DNA from: Thermoflexales bacterium | GTDB taxonomy: Bacteria > Chloroflexota > Anaerolineae > B4-G1 > SLSP01 | DNA length: 9,666 bases | Reading direction: 5' to 3' | NCBI GenBank assembly: GCA_007130345.1 | Contig: SLSP01000532.1 | Location: forward strand, 1-9,666 | Shown: positions 5,224-9,666 of the stretch, one piece after another | Position numbering within the stretch: position 1 is the stretch's first letter | Layout of the letters: each line of letters opens with the position of its first letter | Program-made: the position numbers and the translations under genes | The notes under the pieces: generated by a model | Seen by the model: only the letters and a program-made list of their open reading frames with translations | What the model was told of the DNA's origin: nothing | Database searches by the model: none

Positions 5224-6689
5224 GCCAGCGCCCCCGCGTCGATGCCGGGCAGCACCGCGTCCGGCGGGCCATCGGCGACCACGCGCCCGGCTTCCAGGGC
5301 CACCACGCGGTCGGCGCAGGCTGCCAGGGCCATCTCGTGGGTGATGAGGATGAGCGTGACGCCGGCGGCGCGGCGCGCGCGCAACCAGGCGAGCAACTGC
5401 GCCCAGCCCCGCCCGTCGAGGCCCACCGTCGGCTCATCCAGCACCAGGATCGGCGTGTCAAGCGCCGATAGCGCGGCCAGGGTCACGGCTCGCCGCCGCC
5501 CATAGCCGAGCACCGCTGGCGGGACATCGGCCACGGCATCCAGCGCAAAACGCTCCAGCGCCGCCGCCACCCGCCGCTCCACCTCCGGGAGGCGCAACTG
5601 ACGCGGGCCATACGCGATCTCCTCGCGCACTGTAGTCCCGAAGATCTGCTGCTCCGGGCGCTGGAAGAGGAAGCCCACCCGCCGGGCCAACGCGCCCACG
5701 GCCTGCTCCGCCGTCGGCTCCCCCATCACGCGCACCGTGCCGCGCTCCGGACGCAACAGGCCGTTGAGCAACCGCGCCAACGTGCTCTTGCCCGCGCCAT
5801 TGGCCCCCACCAGCGCCACAAATTGGCCCTGGGGGATGCGCAGGTTGATGTCGTGAAGCACCGGCGACTGGCCCGCCGCGTAGCGGAAAGCGACGCCTTC
5901 CAGCGTCACCGCCGGGGCCTCGCGCGTCGGCCCGGTCAACGCGGGCCAAAACCGAGGCGGATAGTGTACACCCGCTTCGACCAGGGCGCTTTCCGCATCG
6001 AGCAGCGCGGCGGTCGCGTGATGAGAGGTCGCCGGGGGATGGAGGAGCAGCGCGCGCGGGGCCATTTGCGCGGCCTGGGGGCGGAGCGTGGTGAGCAGCA
6101 GCGTCGTCCCGCCCTGGCGCAGCGTGTCGAGCGCGGCGAGTACCTCGCGGCGGCCCTGGGGATCGAGGCCGCCGAGCGGCTCATCCAGCAACCAGACGCG
6201 GGGACGCATCGCCCACACGGAGGCCAGCGCCAGCCGCTTCTGCTGCCCGCCGGAGAGCGCGCCGGGCGACCGCTTCGCCAGCCCGCGCAGGCCGAAGCGC
6301 GCCAATGCCTCCGCCACCCGCGCGTCGATAGCGTCAGGCACCAGGCCGAGGGCTTCCAGTCCCCACGCCACCTCGGTCTCGACGCTGGCGTTGAAGAGCT
6401 GCATCGCGGCGTCCTGGAAGAGCACGCCCACAGTGCGCAGCGGCGGGCGCGCGCCAAGCACGTCGTGTCCGGCCACGCGGACGCGGCCCCCGACTTCGCC
6501 GTCGGTGTAGCGGGGGGCCAAGCCCGCCAGGATGTGGCACAGCGTGCTCTTGCCGCTATCGCTGGCCCCCATCACGGCCAGCGCCTCTCCCGCAGCTACC
6601 GTGAAAGACAGAGGCGGCCAGAGATCGCCGGAGGATAATCCTCCCGCCAGGGCCGGATAAGCAAAGCGCAGGGCTTCGACGTGAATCAT
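5220..6689 (-). CDS. ecfA: ECF transporter fused double ATPase (EcfA1-EcfA2 in one chain)
   Basis: This 489-residue protein holds two ABC ATPase domains in tandem, the energising module of an ECF importer (as in YkoD-type fusions). Domain 1: Walker A GASDSGKST (41-49), Q-loop Q92, signature LSGGQQKR (145-152), Walker B VWLLDE (165-170). Domain 2: Walker A GANGAGKST (295-303), Q-loop Q343 in the ECF-typical FQRPEQQIF (342-350), Walker B ILVLDE (414-419), switch histidine H451 (ITHEM). The linker is about 213-258. Two oddities: the first domain has Thr (T201, LLTTL) where the switch His is expected, and the second has LGYGRRR (394-400) instead of LSGGQ. In a head-to-tail dimer both faults fall in the same composite ATP site. 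The ATG at 6689 is 15 bases past the T-run of a strong terminator, with only a weak AGG upstream. Translation is coupled to the downstream ECF T gene. Confidence 0.93.
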   Translation of the reverse strand: MIHVEALRFAYPALAGGLSSGDLWPPLSFTVAAGEALAVMGASDSGKSTLCHILAGLAPRYTDGEVGGRVRVAGHDVLGARPPLRTVGVLFQDAAMQLFNASVETEVAWGLEALGLVPDAIDARVAEALARFGLRGLAKRSPGALSGGQQKRLALASVWAMRPRVWLLDEPLGGLDPQGRREVLAALDTLRQGGTTLLLTTLRPQAAQMAPRALLLHPPATSHHATAALLDAESALVEAGVHYPPRFWPALTGPTREAPAVTLEGVAFRYAAGQSPVLHDINLRIPQGQFVALVGANGAGKSTLARLLNGLLRPERGTVRVMGEPTAEQAVGALARRVGFLFQRPEQQIFGTTVREEIAYGPRQLRLPEVERRVAAALERFALDAVADVPPAVLGYGRRRAVTLAALSALDTPILVLDEPTVGLDGRGWAQLLAWLRARRAAGVTLILITHEMALAACADRVVALEAGRVVADGPPDAVLPGIDAGALA

Positions 6690-6703
6690 CGCCTGAGTTT
6701 GAC

Positions 6704-6739
6704 AAAAAAACGCGGAGGAGGGAGCGCCTCCTCCGCGTT
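6704..6739 (-). terminator. Strong intrinsic terminator directly before the ECF ATPase gene
   Basis: Read on the minus strand, a perfect 13-bp stem (6739-6727 with 6721-6709) closes a five-base loop and continues into seven T (6710-6704). It lies about 150 bases after the ECF S stop and only 14 bases before the ATPase start codon. It either ends the S transcript or acts as a leader attenuator for the ATPase and T genes. Confidence 0.88.
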
Positions 6740-6740
6740 A

Positions 6741-6884
6741 CCAGTACAGCTCGGCATGATAACTCCCCAGTTGACTATGCTCCAAGGGGAACGTCAGTTC
6801 CCCGTTATGGCGCATCGTCGCGGATCTGACGATCCGCTTGGAGCGAGGCTAATTGAGAAGGGACTCCTACCGCACTGTACCAGG
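6741..6884 (-). repeat. Dispersed palindromic two-hairpin element, copy 2
   Basis: This is the reverse-complement relative of copy 1, 144 bases against 145, with a conserved 98-base core (6763-6860). On the minus strand, hairpin A is 6837-6820 (loop GTCA) and hairpin B is 6803-6786 (loop TGAC), again with complementary loops. An 8-bp inner stem, GCTCCAAG (6779-6786) with CTTGGAGC (6837-6844), encloses both and is better kept than in copy 1. The inner terminal repeats are CTCCCCAGTT (6763-6772) and the diverged AATTGAGAAG (6851-6860). The outer repeats reach CCAGTACAG (6741) and TGTACCAGG (6876-6884). It fills the gap between the ECF S stop (6892) and the terminator (6739), in sense with the operon. 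No clear target-site duplication was found. Confidence 0.85.
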
Positions 6885-6891
6885 TGACGGA

Positions 6892-7410
6892 CTACGCCGA
6901 GCGCCGCGAGTAACTCAGCAGCGGCGGATAGGCTTTGCGCACGGCCAGGTACAGGGGCAGGCCGAGCAGTCCGCCACTGAGTCCCTGGATGGCGTTGGGG
7001 AGCAGTTCCAGCACCGCGCTGGCCGCGCCCAAAAGGATCGTCCCGGCGATGAAGTAGCCGAGCATCACCGCGAGGGTGCTGACCAGGATGGCGAAGGCCA
7101 GACGCGGCCAGCGCGTGTCGCGGTAAGCGATCACGCCAATCAGCCAGCCCCGGAAACCGTGGATCAGCAGCGAGAAGATGGCCCATTGCGCGTAGCCGCT
7201 GGTCACATCGGCCAGCGCGGTGCCCAGGCCCCCGGCAATCGCGGCCACGGTTGGCCCGAAGGCCAACGCGCTGAAGAAGACCCCGGCATCCCCCAGGTGA
7301 ATGTAGCCCTGGACGGGTGTGGCGATCTGTATGGCCCGGGTGAGCACGAAGATCAACGCGCCCATCAACGCGGTCAATGTGACGCGACGAATATCGATAG
7401 AGTCTGACAT
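6892..7410 (-). CDS. ECF transporter S component (substrate-binding membrane subunit)
   Basis: This 172-residue membrane protein has the size and hydrophobic layout (about five to six helices) of ECF S subunits, which bind a vitamin or metal with high affinity and topple in the membrane to deliver it. The pattern QGYIHLGDAGVFFSALAFGP (residues 34-53) followed by GGLGTALADVTSGYA (60-74) is typical of the pfam07155-like group (formerly DUF1393), whose members serve several cofactors. The N-terminal TLTALMGALIFVLT (11-24) has the small-residue helix 1 that docks on EcfT. The substrate is not decidable here. The divergent thiI gene hints at thiamine-related compounds, but only weakly. ATG at 7410 is chosen because AAGGAG (7422-7417) is six bases upstream; the longer frame to 7527 would translate repeat copy 3. 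It is followed by repeat copy 2 and a terminator before the ATPase gene. Confidence 0.85.
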   Translation of the reverse strand: MSDSIDIRRVTLTALMGALIFVLTRAIQIATPVQGYIHLGDAGVFFSALAFGPTVAAIAGGLGTALADVTSGYAQWAIFSLLIHGFRGWLIGVIAYRDTRWPRLAFAILVSTLAVMLGYFIAGTILLGAASAVLELLPNAIQGLSGGLLGLPLYLAVRKAYPPLLSYSRRSA

Positions 7411-7443
7411 AGTATTCTCCTTGTAAACAAGCTTGTGTCTTAA

Positions 7444-7548
7444 AGTATTCGCCTTATCGTGCCAGGCTCCCGCCGGATTGCCAAATCCGGCGGTTAGGCG
7501 GGGATTTGGCAATCCCCTTGGAGCCAAGTGTAATGCATGGCGAATACT
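7444..7548 (+). repeat. Dispersed palindromic two-hairpin element, copy 3 (diverged)
   Basis: Perfect terminal inverted repeats AGTATTCGCC (7444-7453) and GGCGAATACT (7539-7548) enclose hairpin A, with a 9-bp stem (7471-7479/7484-7492) and loop GCCA, and hairpin B, with a 7-bp stem (7500-7506/7511-7517) and loop TGGC. The loops are reverse complements, as in copies 1 and 2, although the loop sequence itself is different. GGCTCC (7465-7470) and GGAGCC (7519-7524) form the inner stem, and CTTGGAGC after hairpin B is shared by all copies. The element lies in the predicted leader of the ECF S gene, but by the shared CTTGGAGC end it is oriented opposite to that gene. Confidence 0.8.
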
Positions 7549-7586
7549 CTGTGACAGTAACTAAACAATGTGGTTGTATCGAGAGC

Positions 7587-7614
7587 ATCATAGCATACTC
7601 AATCGGCTTGGCAA
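7587..7614 (-). promoter_or_regulatory. Probable promoter of the ECF S gene
   Basis: On the minus strand TTGCCA (7614-7609) and TATGAT (7592-7587) are 16 bp apart, and the -10 is preceded by TGC (extended -10). Transcription from about 7580 gives a leader of about 170 nt carrying repeat copy 3. Confidence 0.55.
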
Positions 7615-7646
7615 GAAACGGGGGCGTGTGTCAAAGGCGCGTTCTG

Positions 7647-7655
7647 TGATATGAT
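7647..7655 (+). promoter_or_regulatory. Probable extended -10 promoter of thiI
   Basis: TGA-TATGAT (7647-7655) is an extended -10 motif without a good -35 box. A start near 7662 gives a short leader of about 28 nt before the ATG at 7690. It stands about 55 bp from, and divergent to, the candidate ECF S promoter -10. It overlaps the upstream in-frame ATG at 7651, which argues against that codon as the translation start. Confidence 0.55.
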
Positions 7656-7689
7656 ACGTTATGTGCGAACTTCACACGCGGGAGAGATT

Positions 7690-8850
7690 ATGCAGGCTTA
7701 TATCGTACATTATGGCGAGTTGTCCCTCAAAGGGAAAAATCGCCACGTTTTTGAAAAACAGTTAGTGCGCAACCTCCGCGACGTGTTGCGCGATTTGGGC
7801 GACGTGCAGGTCGGGCGCTTCCACAGCCACATCATCGCGCGCTTGCCGGATGAGGTCGCCGCCGAGACGGTGGAAGCGCGATTGCGGCGCGTCTTCGGCA
7901 TCGCCTATCTGGCGCCGACTCTGGTGGTGGCCCGCGATATCGACACTATCGCCGAGGCCGCGCTAGGGCTGGCCGAGGGCAGCATCACGGCAGAGACGAG
8001 CTTCGCGGTGGATACCCGGCGCGGCGATAAGCGTTATCCCATCCAATCGCCGGAGGTGAACCGGCGCATCGGCGCGCTCATCGGCGAGGCCACCGGCGCG
8101 CCGGTCAACTTGCGCCATCCCGACGTGAAGCTGACCATCCAAATCTACGAGGACGCGGCGTACCTCTTCATCCGCCGCATTCCCGGCGCGGGGGGGCTGC
8201 CGGTGGGCGTGAGCGGGCGCGTGCTGGCGCTCTTCTCCGGCGGCATCGATTCGCCGGTGGCGGCGCACCTGCTGCTCAAGCGCGGCTGCACGCTCGATTT
8301 CCTGCACTTCCACCTGCTGCCCCGCAGCGTCGATTGGCGCGAGGTCAAAATTGTGGAGATGGCAAAAGCGACGCTAGGCCCGCAGCAGGCGACGGGCCAC
8401 CTCTATATGGCCTCAGCCGCGCCGTTTGAGATGGCCCTGGTCGATTTGGATACGCGCGTGGCGACGGTGGTCTTCCGCCGCTTCATTATGCGCGTGGCCG
8501 AGCGTATCGCGCAGCGCCAGGAGGCCCTGGCCCTGGTCACGGGGGAGAGCGTGGGCCAGGTCGCCTCGCAGACGCTCCAGAACATCCAGCTTATCGCTGG
8601 GGCCACCACGCTGCCCATCTTCCGCCCCCTCATTGGCCTGGACAAAGCGGAGATCATCGAACTGGCGCAAGCCATCGACACCTACGAGCTATCCATCCAG
8701 CCGTACAAAGACCCCTGCTCGATGCACGCCCGCCGCCCCGCCACGTGGGCCAGCCTGGAGAATGTGTTGGAGATCGAGGAGAAAATCGGGGTGGACGCGC
8801 TGGTGTTGGAGACGTTGAATGAGCATCTGGAGATTATCAAAATTGGTTAG
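7690..8850 (+). CDS. thiI: ThiI, tRNA 4-thiouridine synthetase (rhodanese-less form)
   Basis: This 386-residue cytoplasmic enzyme activates U8 of tRNA with ATP and inserts sulfur to form 4-thiouridine; in some bacteria it also supports thiazole synthesis for thiamine. Order of parts: ferredoxin-like N-terminal region with YGELSLKGKNR (residues 8-18), THUMP domain (about 60-165), then the PP-loop adenylation domain with SGGIDS (183-188), TGESVGQVASQT (284-295) and RPLIGLDKAEI (312-322). The usual late cysteine motif is present as YKDPCSM, with C343; the first Cys of the common DCC pair is Pro. There is no C-terminal rhodanese domain, so an external sulfur donor is needed, as in the short Bacillus-type ThiI. 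The ATG at 7690 is chosen for GGGAGAG (7680-7686) upstream; the in-frame ATG at 7651 falls inside the promoter. It is divergent from the ECF S gene. Confidence 0.95.
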   Translation: MQAYIVHYGELSLKGKNRHVFEKQLVRNLRDVLRDLGDVQVGRFHSHIIARLPDEVAAETVEARLRRVFGIAYLAPTLVVARDIDTIAEAALGLAEGSITAETSFAVDTRRGDKRYPIQSPEVNRRIGALIGEATGAPVNLRHPDVKLTIQIYEDAAYLFIRRIPGAGGLPVGVSGRVLALFSGGIDSPVAAHLLLKRGCTLDFLHFHLLPRSVDWREVKIVEMAKATLGPQQATGHLYMASAAPFEMALVDLDTRVATVVFRRFIMRVAERIAQRQEALALVTGESVGQVASQTLQNIQLIAGATTLPIFRPLIGLDKAEIIELAQAIDTYELSIQPYKDPCSMHARRPATWASLENVLEIEEKIGVDALVLETLNEHLEIIKIG

Positions 8851-8852
8851 GT

Positions 8853-8868
8853 GACACGCGCGCGTGTC
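8853..8868. terminator. 16-bp perfect palindrome after thiI
   Basis: GACACGCGCGCGTGTC begins two bases after the thiI stop and is followed by TTATATT. It can form a hairpin with a 6-bp stem and CGCG loop, making a weak terminator-like structure before the aldo/keto reductase gene. The alternating purine-pyrimidine run would also allow Z-DNA, and a dimeric regulator site is possible. Only 53 bases separate the two genes. Confidence 0.45.
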
Positions 8869-8903
8869 TTATATTCACCAAATCACTCACAACAGGAGGA
8901 AGT

Positions 8904-9666
8904 ATGGCAACCAAACAACTCAAGTACCGCCAGCTCGGCAAGAGCGGCATCATGATCAGCGAAATCGGGATGGGCCTGTGGGCCGCTGGCGGCGACGCCT
9001 GGGGCAAGACGGACGATGACAAGATATTGGACGCGGTGGATTACGCGCTCGATGCCGGAATCAACTTCTTCGATACCGCCGATGTCTACGGCCAGGGCCA
9101 TAGCGAGGAACTGCTCGGCCAGGCGATGCGCGGTCGCCGTGACCGGTTCATCGTCGCCACCAAGATCGGCTGGTTCGATTTCGATGGCGAGGCGCAGCAG
9201 ACGGCCTACACCACCGTCGCCAAGCTGATCGCCGGCGTGGAGAGCAACTTGCGCCGCCTGGATACCGATTACATCGACATCATTCAGAGCCACATCAACT
9301 TCCGCGATCCCACGATGGAGGTGTTCCTGGAAGGCTTCCAGACGTTACAGCGCGATGGCAAAGTGCGCGCCTATGGCGTCAGCACCAGCGACTTCGAGTA
9401 TCTGCAAGCCTTCAATGCCGACGGTAACTGCGCCACCCTGCAAATCGACTACAGCATCCTTAACCGCACCTCCGAGGCCGATAGCCTGCCCTACTGTCAG
9501 GCGCAGAACATCGGCGTGATCGTGCGCGGCGCGCTGGCGATGGGTATTCTCACGGGGAAGTACACGCCGGAGACGCGCTTTGAAGAAGGCGATTTCCGCC
9601 AACGCTGGCACGAGAACCCGGACGAGCACGAGATTTACCTGGACGACTTGCGGAAGGTGGACGCGC
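8904..9666 (+). CDS. Aldo/keto reductase, 3' end outside the window
   Basis: The first 254 codons of an NAD(P)H-dependent oxidoreductase of the aldo/keto reductase superfamily (cytosolic TIM barrel, reducing aldehydes and ketones) are present; the frame is open to the last base. The start MATKQLKYRQLGKSG is typical of the AKR12/13-like or 'YajO/potassium-channel beta' group. The catalytic tetrad is visible: D57 and Y62 in FFDTADVYGQG, K87 in IVATKIGW and H130 in IIQSHINF. Later family elements are GKVRAYGVST (about 152-161) and VIVRGALAMGILTGKY (about 206-221). The ATG at 8904 has AGGAGGA (8894-8900) just upstream. Full members are about 310-340 residues, so roughly a quarter is missing. It follows thiI by 53 bases, with a palindrome between, and may be read through from it. 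The substrate is unknown. Confidence 0.9.
   Translation, partial: MATKQLKYRQLGKSGIMISEIGMGLWAAGGDAWGKTDDDKILDAVDYALDAGINFFDTADVYGQGHSEELLGQAMRGRRDRFIVATKIGWFDFDGEAQQTAYTTVAKLIAGVESNLRRLDTDYIDIIQSHINFRDPTMEVFLEGFQTLQRDGKVRAYGVSTSDFEYLQAFNADGNCATLQIDYSILNRTSEADSLPYCQAQNIGVIVRGALAMGILTGKYTPETRFEEGDFRQRWHENPDEHEIYLDDLRKVDA

Noticed and set aside
4241..5461. Long open frame (406 codons) on the minus strand across the ECF T and ATPase genes
   Set aside because: It overlaps two well-supported genes in another frame, is rich in Ala/Gly/Arg with no recognisable domain, and is a typical high-GC shadow frame.
5823..6638. Plus-strand open frame (271 codons) opposite the ECF ATPase
   Set aside because: It is antisense to a protein with complete ABC motifs, has a biased Arg/Gln/Ala composition and lacks a convincing ribosome site.
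4450..7410. Cobalt/nickel assignment of the ECF transporter because EcfT is CbiQ-like
   Set aside because: No cbiM/cbiN-type subunit or cobalamin gene is present and the S subunit is of the vitamin/cofactor type, so a metal substrate is not supported.
7411..7527. N-terminal extension of the ECF S gene
   Set aside because: It would translate repeat copy 3 and has no ribosome site, whereas ATG 7410 has AAGGAG six bases upstream and matches the family's usual N-terminus.
1640..7548. CRISPR array from the recurring hairpins
   Set aside because: The copies are kilobases apart, in different orientations, without regular spacers or cas genes.
7411..7580. TPP or other known vitamin riboswitch in the ECF S leader
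   Set aside because: No TPP-box (CTGAGA, ACC-TGATC) or cobalamin-box sequence was found; the structure present is repeat copy 3, which also occurs elsewhere.

Overview
The window looks like a chromosomal fragment of a GC-rich bacterium, most likely from the Chloroflexota (Anaerolineae-like). That placement is an inference from the gene repertoire and general feel of the proteins (PAC2-family protein, self-contained ECF transporter, rhodanese-less ThiI, YegS/BmrU lipid kinase, aldo/keto reductase); no rRNA or other marker gene is present. No phage, integrase, transposase, tRNA, rRNA or CRISPR array was seen.

Layout. Plus strand, left: an MFS permease (107-1363) behind a near-consensus sigma70 promoter with a palindrome over its -10/start site, closed by a textbook intrinsic terminator. 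A 434-base gene-free stretch follows (1364-1797). It holds A/T-rich related palindromes, a probable extended -10 promoter, copy 1 of a dispersed structured repeat, and a run of DnaA-box-like nonamers, and it leads into a PAC2-family gene (1798-2736). A 20-bp perfect hairpin separates this gene from a convergent minus-strand block: a small tail-anchored-looking hypothetical protein (2839-3210), a diacylglycerol-kinase-like lipid kinase (3319-4269), and an ECF vitamin/cofactor transporter of three genes read S (6892-7410), fused double ATPase A (5220-6689), T (4450-5223). Plus strand, right: thiI (7690-8850), divergent from the S gene, then an aldo/keto reductase that runs off the window (8904-9666).

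How they fit. The S, A and T genes encode all parts of one ECF transporter: substrate-binding membrane protein, energising ATPase pair, and coupling membrane protein. A and T overlap by four bases (GTGA), so they are almost certainly translationally coupled. S is separated from A by a repeat copy and a strong intrinsic terminator, which is unusual for subunits of one complex and suggests attenuation or unequal expression. The remaining genes are housekeeping or general-metabolism genes without an obvious shared pathway.

The most interesting signal is non-coding. A roughly 100-145-bp palindromic element occurs three times (1609-1753, 6741-6884 inverted, 7444-7548). Each copy has terminal inverted repeats enclosing two hairpins with complementary 4-base loops. 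Copies 1 and 2 share sequence; copy 3 has different stems, terminal repeats and loops yet keeps the same fold and the same loop-loop complementarity. All three lie in the predicted 5' leader of a gene. It could be a REPIN/MITE-like mobile repeat or a structured leader RNA. A second point of interest is the fused ECF ATPase, whose two halves carry complementary defects (no switch histidine in the first, no LSGGQ in the second), predicting one normal and one degenerate ATP site.
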